DNA from: CAWJHE01 sp963842455 | GTDB lineage: Bacteria > Chloroflexota > Anaerolineae > Anaerolineales > UBA4823 | Direction of reading: 5' to 3' | Assembly (NCBI GenBank): GCA_963842455.1 | Contig: CAWJHE010000006.1 | Location: forward strand, 248,001 to 312,000 | DNA: 64,000 nucleotides | Part shown: positions 18,264 through 26,860 of the stretch, piece by piece | Layout of the letters: each line of letters starts with the position of its first letter | Position numbering within the stretch: the stretch's first letter is position 1 | Made by a program: the position numbers and the translations under genes | The notes under the pieces: generated by a model | The model's input: the letters and a program-made list of their open reading frames with translations, nothing else | The model's database searches: none | What the model was told of the DNA's origin: nothing

Positions 18264-19304
18264 TTAAGACTTTCCTCGCATACGTGGGTCAAGCACGTCT
18301 CGCATGGCATCTCCAACCAGGTTCCAGCCCATAACAAATAAGACCAGCGTAATCCCTGGCCAGACCACAATGTACCAGTAGGTTTGCAAACTGGTGATCC
18401 AGTTACGCGAGAAGCTTAGTACCTGTCCCCAATCGGCATAACCAACTTGGGTGCCGATGCCCAAGAAGGAGAGAGCGGCAAAGCTGAGGACTACATCACC
18501 AATTGCTAAGGATGCCAGCACCAGGGTGGGGAAAATAGCGTTGGGGAGAATGTGCTTAAACAGGACGCGGCTATCACGAACACCCACGATGCGCGCCGCC
18601 AGAACATAATCTCGTTCTTTGATCGATAAGATATCACCGCGGATAATCCTGGCATAGCCCATCCATCCAAATGAGATCAAAGCAATAATGGATGGGAGCA
18701 GGCTTTTGCCAATTACGGGGGTTAACACAGCCGCCATGATCAATGCCATCAAAATAAAAGGCAAGGTCATGAAGACATCTACAACACGCATAATGATATT
18801 ATCGACGACGCCGCCGTAAAAACCTGCAATTGAGCCAATGATGATCCCGATCAAGAAGGTGGACACCACAACGATAAACCCAGTTCGAAAAGCCGTGCGT
18901 GTACCCCAAATGATCCCGTAAAAAATATCATATTGACCCTGGGCAGTGCCTAGCAGGTGAATCCATTCGTCATTTCCGGTTAGAGGTTTGTACCAAAAGG
19001 GTACATCGGGCACGTTTCGGGTCCATGCAGTGCCCATCGGTTTGGGTTCGCCGCCGAAACCATCCCGGGGGATTTTATAGGGATCGCTTCCGACAGGCGG
19101 GGCGATGACCGGGGCAAAGATAGCAATCAAGATAAACACACCAATCAAGATGAAGCCCATAATTGAAGCAGGAGTCTTCAATAACCCGGTGATAATCCGG
19201 TAGTTTTCTGGACCTAAAAAGCGTTCAACACGTCCGATCTTACGTTCCGGTCGAGTTTCTTTAAGGAGGAGATTATTACCGGTTGGAGTGATTTCAGTAG
19301 TCAT
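18264..19304 (-). CDS. Opp importer 1: DppC/OppC-type ABC permease
   Basis: 346 residues. An N-terminal cytosolic tail is followed by the OppC_N segment (ITGLLKTPASIMGFILIGVFILIAIFAPVIAPP) and the binding-protein-dependent permease core. The EAA loop that docks to the ATPase is seen at YVLAARIVGVRDSRVLFKHILPNA. A loop of about 80 residues after TM1 is longer than usual but ordinary for such Chloroflexota permeases. Last gene of an operon running ATPase-ATPase-SBP-permease-permease on the minus strand, 10 nt after the DppB gene. The substrate is likely peptides, inferred from family only. Confidence 0.88.
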   Translation of the reverse strand: MTTEITPTGNNLLLKETRPERKIGRVERFLGPENYRIITGLLKTPASIMGFILIGVFILIAIFAPVIAPPVGSDPYKIPRDGFGGEPKPMGTAWTRNVPDVPFWYKPLTGNDEWIHLLGTAQGQYDIFYGIIWGTRTAFRTGFIVVVSTFLIGIIIGSIAGFYGGVVDNIIMRVVDVFMTLPFILMALIMAAVLTPVIGKSLLPSIIALISFGWMGYARIIRGDILSIKERDYVLAARIVGVRDSRVLFKHILPNAIFPTLVLASLAIGDVVLSFAALSFLGIGTQVGYADWGQVLSFSRNWITSLQTYWYIVVWPGITLVLFVMGWNLVGDAMRDVLDPRMRGKS

Positions 19305-19314
19305 TCATTACTCC

Positions 19315-20379
19315 TTATGACAATCGAACGCGGGGATCAATGAGACCATAGAGAATATCGACAACCAGGTTGGCGACGATCAGGATTAATCCATTGAAAA
19401 CTGCAAATCCCAAAACTGTGACAACATCCAGGTTGGCAGCTGCATCTGCGGCAGCTTTGCCAATTCCCGGATAATTGAACACAGTCTCGGTAATGACAAC
19501 GCCGCCAAGTAGCCCCACAATGCTAAGGCCTGCGAGGGTTGTGATGGAGATCATCGCATTGGGGCGTGCATGCTTGTTAATGACATCTTTTTCTTTAATA
19601 CCCTTTGCTCGGGCGGTGGTGACATAATCCATCCTCAGTGTTTCCAGCATGGACGAGCGAGTAACGCGCACAAAAGTTGCCCAGTTGATATAGGAGAGGG
19701 TGAGGATTGGGAGGATCATGTGGCGCATGGCATCCCAAAATACATCAATGCGTCCATTAAGCAAGGCGTCAATGGTAAGCAATTTGGTGTATTGGGTAAA
19801 TTCTCCTGAAAATATCAATTGACTGACCCAGTCGGACATTTTTCCAGGAGAAAACCACTGTAAATTCGCGTAGAAGAGAATCAAGACCAATAATCCAAAC
19901 ACAAAGGTAGGGAAAGATGTCCCCACGATACTGAAGATGCGTGCAGCCTGGTCAATGATGCCATTTTGATGGACAGCCGCCTGCACGCCAAGCCAGATTC
20001 CGACGGAAAGCATGGGAAAAACAGCCCAAAGAGCCAGGTCCAGTGTGTTAGGGAAGCGGGTCTTGATGATGTCAATCACCGGTTGGGATGCAGTCCTGGA
20101 ATATCCAAAATCGCCGAATAAGATGCCGCCTTCGCGATCACCGCTTACAGGATCCTGATGCCCGACAAGCCAACGCCAGTACTGGTAGTAAAAAGGTCTG
20201 TCTAAGCCGTATTTTCGAATGATTCCCTGGATCTGTTTGTCATTTTTGGGAAAATCCTTGACATACAAGGCTGAGCGTTCAACCGGACCCAGGAATTGCA
20301 GCATGCCAAAGATAATGAGCGTGACGCCAAACAGGAGCACAGGAACAAGTAATAAACGCCGGATAATATAAGTAAGCAT
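19315..20379 (-). CDS. Opp importer 1: DppB/OppB-type ABC permease
   Basis: 354 residues. It opens with MLTYIIRRLLLVPVLLFGVTLIIF, the DppB N-terminal helix. The EAA motif DYVTTARAKGIKEKDVINKHARPNA contacts the ATPase. VFNYPGIGKAAADAA is typical of the C-terminal part. GAGGG precedes ATG 20379; a TTG 12 nt upstream is rejected. Two hairpins (20413-20444 and 20467-20494) separate it from the binding-protein gene. Confidence 0.9.
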   Translation of the reverse strand: MLTYIIRRLLLVPVLLFGVTLIIFGMLQFLGPVERSALYVKDFPKNDKQIQGIIRKYGLDRPFYYQYWRWLVGHQDPVSGDREGGILFGDFGYSRTASQPVIDIIKTRFPNTLDLALWAVFPMLSVGIWLGVQAAVHQNGIIDQAARIFSIVGTSFPTFVFGLLVLILFYANLQWFSPGKMSDWVSQLIFSGEFTQYTKLLTIDALLNGRIDVFWDAMRHMILPILTLSYINWATFVRVTRSSMLETLRMDYVTTARAKGIKEKDVINKHARPNAMISITTLAGLSIVGLLGGVVITETVFNYPGIGKAAADAAANLDVVTVLGFAVFNGLILIVANLVVDILYGLIDPRVRLS

Positions 20380-20412
20380 ATTAGCCCTCAATCATAATTT
20401 TTTTTACCGTTC

Positions 20413-20444
20413 GGAATAGAGTGAAACGCGTTTCACCCTATTCC
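20413..20444. repeat. 32-bp near-perfect palindrome between SBP1 and permease genes
   Basis: GGAATAG-A-GTGAAACG pairs with CGTTTCAC-C-CTATTCC; only the A/C pair is mismatched, and the core GTGAAACGCGTTTCAC (20421-20436) is a perfect 16-bp palindrome. No T tract follows in the minus direction. It may protect the 3' end of the binding-protein message after processing, act as a partial terminator, or be an operator. Confidence 0.6.
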
Positions 20445-20466
20445 GCAATGCAAAAACCATCGCAAG

Positions 20467-20494
20467 GGGTGGGAGCCGTTTCCAGCTCCCACCC
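20467..20494. repeat. Second hairpin between SBP1 and permease genes
   Basis: A perfect 10-bp stem, GGGTGGGAGC (20467-20476) and GCTCCCACCC (20485-20494), with an 8-nt loop, 23 nt after the SBP1 stop. It is GC-rich without a T tract in the gene direction, so read-through with mRNA stabilisation is more likely than full termination. Confidence 0.6.
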
Positions 20495-20517
20495 GTTAGT
20501 TTATGCTAGAAAAGAAA

Positions 20518-22605
20518 TTACTCGATCAAGAATGTGAACAGAATCACATCTTGTTGCAGACCGGGGCGTCCGAAGTACAGGCGCAGCGGGTTGGTGTTGG
20601 GTGTATCGCAAAGCTCAAAGCGCTCGATGCCTAACTTGCCAGTATCAACAGAACAAACTGGTTGAACGGGCAGGTAAGTGTTGGTCTCGGGGTCGTAGAT
20701 GTGAGCTTCACCAACCATTGGGTCAACCTGAGGTCGGTACTCAACTGGAACTGCGATCGCATCGGCTTCACCAGCCTGTAGCATGGCAAAGCGGGTGCCG
20801 AATTCGCTGATGATCTTGATGACCACGCGGTCGAGCAGGGCAGCTTCGCCCCAGTAGTTTTCGTTCTTGGCCAGGACGATTTCCTGCCCAGGAGTCCAGT
20901 GGTCCAGCTTGAAGGCGCCGGTACCGTTCATGATTGGGGTGAATGGATTCTCTGCATCGGTGGTGCCATAGAAGTTCTGCCAGGTGTCGCAGGAATCATC
21001 CCAGCCGCCGTTCTCGATAACCCATTCTTTGTCCATGATGGAGCCCCAGCCATTGGCGATGGTGGGTAGGAATGGGCCCCAAGGCTGCGCCAGGGTCATG
21101 GTAACTGTGCCAGCTGCGTCATCAGCAACGATTGCGGCTTTCACTTTCTCACAGGCAGCTTTAAGCACCTCGGGATCGTTAGCCATCAAGGCTTCGCGAT
21201 CGTCAGCGGAAGCGCCTTCGTCGACAAGCATGGTGATGTCATCCAGACCAACACCAAAGAAAGGTTCAGCCAACATCCACTGCGGGGTGGAGTATCCACC
21301 TTGCAGAAGACCACGTTGGAAGGAATAAGCCACATCAGAGGCAGTCAAATCGCCGCCTTCGTGGAAGGTTACGCCTTGGCGGATCTTGAAGGTCCAGACC
21401 GTGCCATCTTCCGAAACAGACCATTCTTCGGCCAGTTGGGGCACGAATTTGTCAGTGGCTTCGCCATCGTAGAAGACCAGGGTTTCGTACACATTCTGGA
21501 CAATTTCACCACTGGCGGTGTCGTAGGATGCCGCTGGGTCCAGGGTCAATGCATCTCCCGTGGATCCGTAAGTGAAGGTGGTCGGATCGGGGGCGTCTGC
21601 AGTCTTGGAAATGGTGCGATAATAGATGTTCGAGAAGATGGGGTTCATAACACGACCCTGTACCCATCTTTGTTCGTAACCATGGGAGGTTACCAGAACC
21701 AGTGGGAAGCCAGGTGCGTAGTCATAGTAGAGCTGGTTGAAGCGCTGGTAGACTTCATGGCGAGCTGCCTGGTCAACCAGGGCGACGCCTTCGTCCAAAA
21801 GGGCTTTGAATTCAGCTTTCATATCCGCAGGCATGTTCTGGCGTCCGCCATAGGTGCCGGTGGTATAGGGCTGGTACCAGTTGTGGGCATCGTGGATGTC
21901 TTCTAGCCAGCCGCCTGTCATGATCGGGATTTTGTGAGCGCGCTGTGCGGTCAAGTAAGCTGGCCAGGGCAGACCGAGGACCTCAACCACGAATTTTTCG
22001 TTAACTTCAGCCAGGTTTTGTTGCAGGATTTCGGCAATAATCTGGCGGGTGGTGTTGCCGGTGTTGTAAAGCATCTGGATGCGGAAACCCATTTCCCAAA
22101 CATCATCCGGATCTTCGCCAGCTGCTACGCCGTCTTTATCGACGTCGGCCAGTTGGAATTCCTCAGCACATTTGTCCAGATCGTTGAAATAGAAAGGTGC
22201 TTCTGCATCGTAACCGGGCATGCCAGGCAGTGAAAGGACCTTAGATTGGATAGCTTCGCCCTGGTACACATCATTGACCAATGTCTCCCAGTCAAAGCAG
22301 TAAGCAAAGGCTTTGCGGACGTGAACATCGTCAAAGAATGTGGCGGGAACACCGTTACCATCCAGCATGTTGGAGCCAAGGTAAGGGTTCAGGACGGCTT
22401 CTTCGGTCTCTTCTACGGGTTCTTCAGGAGCCGGGGTGGCAGTGATGATGCGTTCTTCGACTACCGGAGTACCCGCTACTTCAACAACCACGGTTTCAAT
22501 AATGGTTTCGGGCGTTGGAACGGCAGCTTGCTGGCAGGCAGCCAGGACCATGCTAAACGCAACCAGTACGCTCAAGAAAAGCAAGCCTTTTGATCTTGTA
22601 TTCAT
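20518..22605 (-). CDS. Opp importer 1: solute-binding lipoprotein (SBP family 5) with permuted domain order
   Basis: 695 residues. Lipoprotein signal with lipobox LAAC (~residue 23), then a Thr/Val/Pro linker to ~70. Residues ~73-330 are the part normally found C-terminal in this family (VRKAFAYCFDWETLVNDVYQG, GWLEDIHDAHNWYQPY, WVQGRVMNPIF, ending YYRTISK). Residues ~340-695 are the part normally N-terminal (GDALTLDPAASYDT, LAEEWSVSEDGTVWTFKI, GVTFHEGGDLTASDV, GTGAFKLDHWTPG, LQAGEAD), and the protein stops at QQDVILFTFLIE, exactly where the other half should begin. So the halves are swapped. GGAGGAG sets ATG 22605. Peptide binding is inferred from family. Confidence 0.85.
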   Translation of the reverse strand: MNTRSKGLLFLSVLVAFSMVLAACQQAAVPTPETIIETVVVEVAGTPVVEERIITATPAPEEPVEETEEAVLNPYLGSNMLDGNGVPATFFDDVHVRKAFAYCFDWETLVNDVYQGEAIQSKVLSLPGMPGYDAEAPFYFNDLDKCAEEFQLADVDKDGVAAGEDPDDVWEMGFRIQMLYNTGNTTRQIIAEILQQNLAEVNEKFVVEVLGLPWPAYLTAQRAHKIPIMTGGWLEDIHDAHNWYQPYTTGTYGGRQNMPADMKAEFKALLDEGVALVDQAARHEVYQRFNQLYYDYAPGFPLVLVTSHGYEQRWVQGRVMNPIFSNIYYRTISKTADAPDPTTFTYGSTGDALTLDPAASYDTASGEIVQNVYETLVFYDGEATDKFVPQLAEEWSVSEDGTVWTFKIRQGVTFHEGGDLTASDVAYSFQRGLLQGGYSTPQWMLAEPFFGVGLDDITMLVDEGASADDREALMANDPEVLKAACEKVKAAIVADDAAGTVTMTLAQPWGPFLPTIANGWGSIMDKEWVIENGGWDDSCDTWQNFYGTTDAENPFTPIMNGTGAFKLDHWTPGQEIVLAKNENYWGEAALLDRVVIKIISEFGTRFAMLQAGEADAIAVPVEYRPQVDPMVGEAHIYDPETNTYLPVQPVCSVDTGKLGIERFELCDTPNTNPLRLYFGRPGLQQDVILFTFLIE

Positions 22606-22692
22606 ATTTCTCCTCCAAATCTTACAAATTAAAATGAACGGATTTAGTATTTCTTGTCACGACAAAACCTTTGAACCTAAACTTTCTTTTTA

Positions 22693-22706
22693 GATCACCT
22701 CCTTTT
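22693..22706 (-). promoter_or_regulatory. Distal full-length Shine-Dalgarno in the SBP1 leader
   Basis: On the minus strand this reads AAAAGGAGGTGATC, matching the whole anti-SD of 16S rRNA. It sits 7 nt after the stop of the upstream ATPase gene and about 88 nt before the SBP1 ATG, which has its own GGAGGAG. The only start it could serve is a GTG giving two codons. A STAB-SD-like mRNA stabiliser or a ribosome standby site is a reasonable inference. Confidence 0.5.
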
Positions 22707-22712
22707 GTTCGT

Positions 22713-23693
22713 CTACACTTTTAGACAGGCGACAAAATGACCGGGTTTTACTTCCCGAAATTCCGGCTGCTGCAAGGCGCATTCTTCATCAGCAATGGGG
22801 CAACGTGTTCTGAAGCGGCACCCAGAAGGCGGATTGACTGGTGAGGGTACATCACCCTGCAGTACAATCCTTTGGCGTGTTTCGCTGAAGACTGGATCAG
22901 GAACCGGAATGGCGGAAAGCAAAGCCTGTGTGTACGGATGTAAGGGATCGTTGTAGAGGTCGTTGTGATTGGCTAATTCTACAATCACCCCCAAGTACAT
23001 TACGGCAACACGGTCGCTGATATGTCTCACCATTGAAAGATCATGTGCAATAAACAGATAGGTTAAGTTAAATTCTTTTTGTAAGTCTTCAAGCAGGTTT
23101 ACGATTTGAGCCTGAATGGAGACATCCAGGGCGGAAATGGGTTCATCGCAGACGATAAACGATGGATTTAATGCTAAAGCCCTGGCAATGCCGATACGCT
23201 GACGCTGACCACCGGAAAATTCATGCGGATATCGCATGGAAAAATCCGGATCTAATTTGACCAGCTCTAACAATTCAGCCACAACCTGATCTATTTCTTT
23301 ACCAGAAACTTGTTCGAAAGCCATCAAGGGCTCACCAACGATATCGCGCAGGGTCATCCTGGGATTCAGACTGGCGTATGGGTCTTGAAGGATCATTTGC
23401 ATTTCACGCCGCATCAATCGCATGGCTTCAGCTTTAAGCTGAACCAGGTCTTGCCCCTTAAAAAATACATGACCTGCAGTGGGTTTGTATAACTGCAAAA
23501 TTGCGCGCCCGGCAGTTGATTTACCACAACCAGATTCTCCGACCAAACCAAGGGTCTCACCTTGTTTAATCTCAAACGAAATTCCATCAACTGCGCGGAC
23601 AGATGCCACTTGTCGGCGAATGACGCCACGGTATATGGGGAAATGCATTACCAGGTTTTCTACTCGGAGCAGGGTGTCATTATTGTTGTTCAT
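22713..23693 (-). CDS. Opp importer 1: OppF/DppF-type ATP-binding protein
   Basis: 326 residues. Walker A GESGCGKS, Q-loop QDPYASLNPRMT, signature SGGQRQR, Walker B FIVCDEP, H-loop IAHD. The C-terminal oligopeptide-transporter extension (PSPVNPPSGCRFRTRCP, cysteine-rich) is that of the DppF class. It powers import together with the DppD-type partner, whose gene it overlaps by 4 nt (ATGA). The segment is upstream of the SBP gene, not downstream as in most dpp operons. Confidence 0.92.
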   Translation of the reverse strand: MNNNNDTLLRVENLVMHFPIYRGVIRRQVASVRAVDGISFEIKQGETLGLVGESGCGKSTAGRAILQLYKPTAGHVFFKGQDLVQLKAEAMRLMRREMQMILQDPYASLNPRMTLRDIVGEPLMAFEQVSGKEIDQVVAELLELVKLDPDFSMRYPHEFSGGQRQRIGIARALALNPSFIVCDEPISALDVSIQAQIVNLLEDLQKEFNLTYLFIAHDLSMVRHISDRVAVMYLGVIVELANHNDLYNDPLHPYTQALLSAIPVPDPVFSETRQRIVLQGDVPSPVNPPSGCRFRTRCPIADEECALQQPEFREVKPGHFVACLKV

Positions 23694-24682
23694 CTTCGTT
23701 CACTTCCAGACCGGACATCCACCCAACAAGCCACACGATGATTTTCATTGATTGTCTCCAGAAGAGGATTTTCATTCCAGCAGCGTTCTTTGGCAAAACC
23801 GCAGCGAGGGACAAATGGACAGGATCGCGGTTTCATGTAAAGGACCGGCGGCATGCCTTCAATAGAATATAAACGGGTTCGCTCGGTCTCGTTCAATTTG
23901 GGCAAGCTTCCCAAAAGACCTAGCGTGTACGGGTGACTGGGGTTAGCAAATAGCTCTTTCACCGGTGCTTCTTCGATGATGTAACCACCGTACATAACCG
24001 CCACACGATGGGCGATATTGGCTACCACCCCTAAATCGTGAGTAATCCAAACAATTGCCATGCCGAGCTCTTCACGCAAGCGTTTGACCAAATCGACAAT
24101 TTGGGCTTGTATGGTAACGTCGAGGGCAGTTGTGGGTTCATCGGCGATAAGAATTTCTGGATTGCATGACAAGCTCATGGCGATCATGACGCGCTGGCGC
24201 ATCCCCCCTGAATATTGGTGGGGATAATCTTTTAGCCGCTCCTCAGCATTCGGTATACCCACCAGGCCAAGCAACTCAATGGAGCGTTCGCGGGCCTCAT
24301 TCTTGTTCATATTCATATGCAAGAGCAATGGTTCCGCCAGCTGCTGTCCGATGGTCATTACCGGGTTCAGGGAAGTCATGGGATCCTGGAAGACCATGCT
24401 AATTTGAGCTCCACGGACTTTCCGAATTTCTTCCATATCCATTTCAAGCAAATCTTTTCCCTTAAAAAATGCTTTTCCTGCGACAATCTTCCCAGGGGGA
24501 ACAGGGATGAGTCTTAAACAGGATAGCATGGTAACACTTTTGCCGCAGCCGCTTTCGCCAACCACACCCAGTGTTTCACCCTCGTCAAGTGTAAAGGAGA
24601 CACCATTAACCGCGTGGACAACCCCTTCAGGAGTTTTAAATTGAGTCTCTAAGTCCTGAACATTTAATACTTGTCTATTCAT
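23690..24682 (-). CDS. Opp importer 1: OppD/DppD-type ATP-binding protein
   Basis: 330 residues. Walker A GESGCGKS, Q-loop QDPMTSLNPVMT, signature SGGMRQR, Walker B ILIADEP, switch WITHD, and the DppD C-terminal CPFVPRCGFAKERC cluster. First gene of the five-gene minus-strand operon. The 192 nt before it (24683-24874) are AT-rich with possible -10 boxes such as TATAGT on the minus strand but no convincing pair. Confidence 0.92.
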   Translation of the reverse strand: MNRQVLNVQDLETQFKTPEGVVHAVNGVSFTLDEGETLGVVGESGCGKSVTMLSCLRLIPVPPGKIVAGKAFFKGKDLLEMDMEEIRKVRGAQISMVFQDPMTSLNPVMTIGQQLAEPLLLHMNMNKNEARERSIELLGLVGIPNAEERLKDYPHQYSGGMRQRVMIAMSLSCNPEILIADEPTTALDVTIQAQIVDLVKRLREELGMAIVWITHDLGVVANIAHRVAVMYGGYIIEEAPVKELFANPSHPYTLGLLGSLPKLNETERTRLYSIEGMPPVLYMKPRSCPFVPRCGFAKERCWNENPLLETINENHRVACWVDVRSGSERR

Positions 24683-24874
24683 CTATAACTCCTGAAAAGG
24701 GGGGTGGGCATCTGAATGAAAAGCTTAGATGTGTAGAATGGTGATGAATTCATCTTATTCAATTTCTTTCGTCACAAATAAGTTGTAATAGCGCATTTTT
24801 ATTGATACTATATTTACCGTCATTGAGTTTATTATAATACCATTCAAGCGATTTTTTGCTAACTTTCTCTTGTT

Positions 24875-25726
24875 TCATTGAAGAACATTCACCAGGGCAC
24901 AATTTGCGGCCTGGCTGTATATCATAGTGCATTTCACCTGGGTTCCCTGAAAATTGACCAGAATATTCATATTGCCTAAGGTGCGATCGAAAGAAATCAA
25001 GGTTAATTCTCGCGGTATTTGCGTGTTTATTCCCAGGTGACTGATAGCACTCAAATGTAATTCCCTGGCTAGCTCATTGGGAATGGTCTCTCCCTCATAA
25101 TATTCAATGGTTTGGATCATGCGGTTGAGAGCCAGGACAGGTTCTCTGAAATGGACGTTAACCAGATAGTCCGAAGCGCTGCCGGCTAAGCCGAAAATTA
25201 CAACACAAGTTACCATTGTGGTAACAAGCGTTGATGTGTATGAAGAGAGCAGTATCGAATCAACCAGATTGATTTCCAATAAGCCACAAATGATTGATGC
25301 TATGCCAGTGATGAAGAGACCAAAGATCCAAAAATGGGTTACGCTGTCAATCTCGGAAAATTTTAACAAACTGGTAAGATCAGGGCTTAACAGTTTTTGC
25401 AAGAATTCGGTTCCTGAAGTGGGTAACCATATCATCAGTCCAGTGAATAGAAAAGCGAGCAAACCCCATACAACCAAAGCGAGGCTGTGTTTTCCAAAAT
25501 GGGTGGTAAACCAACCGGCTAAGCCTCCTGCTAAGGCGCTTATGATTAGACCTGGGAGAAACTTGATCCAGAAGAATCTGGCATTAGCTCCGGCTAATAA
25601 GAACGCGTCGATCCCCCATGCGAAAACAGCAAAGGATATTCCGCAGGTAAATCCGTAGATAAGGCCTAAAAAATTTTTTCTGGATTCGAATACTCGATTC
25701 TTCTCTGAATTCTTCTCAAGGAGCAT
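24875..25726 (-). CDS. Multi-pass membrane protein of unknown function
   Basis: About 283 residues. At least five hydrophobic helices can be seen (LIYGFTCGISFAVFAWGIDAFLL, FLPGLIISALAGGLAGWF, LALVVWGLLAFLFTGLMIWL, FWIFGLFITGIASIICGLL, TTMVTCVVIFGLAGSA), then a ~90-residue C-terminal domain that looks soluble (PVLALNRMIQTIEYYEGE to the end). No family is recognised. The start is uncertain: the frame is open to 25837; ATG 25726 lies 6 nt after a TATAAT on the minus strand, no SD is visible, so a leaderless start is possible. It is divergent from the ECF sigma gene and may be linked to it. Confidence 0.6.
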   Translation of the reverse strand: MLLEKNSEKNRVFESRKNFLGLIYGFTCGISFAVFAWGIDAFLLAGANARFFWIKFLPGLIISALAGGLAGWFTTHFGKHSLALVVWGLLAFLFTGLMIWLPTSGTEFLQKLLSPDLTSLLKFSEIDSVTHFWIFGLFITGIASIICGLLEINLVDSILLSSYTSTLVTTMVTCVVIFGLAGSASDYLVNVHFREPVLALNRMIQTIEYYEGETIPNELARELHLSAISHLGINTQIPRELTLISFDRTLGNMNILVNFQGTQVKCTMIYSQAANCALVNVLQ

Positions 25727-25968
25727 GTACACATTATACATCCATTGTTTTTCTAATATAATGATAATTAATGATCTGAAGATAAAAAGGTGACATAGAT
25801 CACTTCTTCCCAGATAAGATGAACTTTTTTTGATCATCTATGGTAAATTAAGTGTATTGCAGATTCTATGTCAAGGTAAAAAATCATCTTTGGTTTTGTT
25901 AACCTGGCGAAAATAGTAGTATCTTTTAGTTCCAGGTAAGAGTATTTAACCAATCAGGGGCAGTCGTT

Positions 25969-26568
25969 ATGCTGAATAATAGTGAAAACAGTACAGTTGC
26001 TCGCTTGAAGAATGGCGACCTGGATGCTCTGGGTGAGTTGTATGATCGTTTCAATTTGATGGTTTATCGCACGGCATTAGCGATCACTGGCGATCAGGAT
26101 GCAGCCAGCGATTTATTGCAGGATGTTTTTTTGCGACTATACAGGTTCGCTGATCGGATTGATGAAGAACGTCCACTCGAACCGTGGTTGTATCGCATGA
26201 CTGCGAATCTTTCTTATACTTGGGTCAAACAAAGCCGGCGCTGGTTTCACCCATTGGAAGACCTGGCCGATTGGATAGCAGGCTCAGCCAAAAACTCACC
26301 CCATGATATTGTCGAAAGGCGAGATGACTGGGATCAGGTTCAAAATGCGGTGGCTTGTTTGCCTGTTTCGCAGCGCGTTGTTGTCGTTTTGTATTATTTG
26401 AATGACCTATCTCTGCAGGAAATCTCAGAAATCCTGGAAATTCCAATCGGAACGGTGAAATCTCGTTTACATTACGGTCGCCAAGCACTCAAGAAAAAAC
26501 TTTCACTTTTCGATTTTACAGCCAATCAGGAAACGCTGTCAGATTTACACTACGAGATAACATCATGA
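25969..26568 (+). CDS. ECF-type RNA polymerase sigma factor
   Basis: 199 residues. Sigma region 2 (ALGELYDRFNLMVYRTALAITGD ... ASDLLQDVFLRLYRFADRID) and region 4 (LPVSQRVVVVLYYLNDLSLQEISEILEIPIGTVKSRLHYGRQALKKKL in outline, a helix-turn-helix) are joined by a short linker with no extra domain. It directs polymerase to a small regulon. The 230-nt spacer upstream contains GTTAACCT and, 17-18 nt on, GTAGTAT, which could be an ECF-like self-promoter, but this is weak. It overlaps the next gene by 4 nt (ATGA), where an anti-sigma factor would be expected. Confidence 0.9.
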   Translation: MLNNSENSTVARLKNGDLDALGELYDRFNLMVYRTALAITGDQDAASDLLQDVFLRLYRFADRIDEERPLEPWLYRMTANLSYTWVKQSRRWFHPLEDLADWIAGSAKNSPHDIVERRDDWDQVQNAVACLPVSQRVVVVLYYLNDLSLQEISEILEIPIGTVKSRLHYGRQALKKKLSLFDFTANQETLSDLHYEITS

Positions 26569-26852
26569 AACAGTTTGAGAATGACCAAATGGATGATTAC
26601 ATTAAGCGACGTCTTAAAAATTGGGCAGGAACTGTTCGTCCTGACCCGAGCGAGCGTAAACAAATCTTACTTCTTGCCATGTCCAGCATAGATAGTAATG
26701 AGCACATGCTCCCAAAAATTGTCCGGGCTTGGCAGGAGTTCTTTCGCATGGATTGGTTTTTCTACATGGAGAATGAGTGGATGATAAACCACCATGCCTC
26801 TCTGCGCCTGGCATCATATCACGTGGCAACCAACGGGCATTTGGTTTTATAG
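26565..26852 (+). CDS. Small unknown protein coupled to the ECF sigma factor
   Basis: 95 residues, translationally coupled to the sigma gene by an ATGA overlap and 8 nt before a lipoprotein gene. Position is that of an anti-sigma factor, but no HxxxCxxC zinc motif and no clear TM helix are seen. It has a charged first half (DDYIKRRLKNWAGTVRPDPSERKQ) and an aromatic stretch (FFRMDWFFYMENEW). It may be a soluble or degenerate anti-sigma protein. No family recognised. Confidence 0.55.
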   Translation: MKQFENDQMDDYIKRRLKNWAGTVRPDPSERKQILLLAMSSIDSNEHMLPKIVRAWQEFFRMDWFFYMENEWMINHHASLRLASYHVATNGHLVL

Positions 26853-26860
26853 GGCGGAAG

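Noticed and set aside
21301..21906. 201-codon plus-strand open frame
   Set aside because: Antisense shadow of SBP1, which has clear family similarity; no SD.
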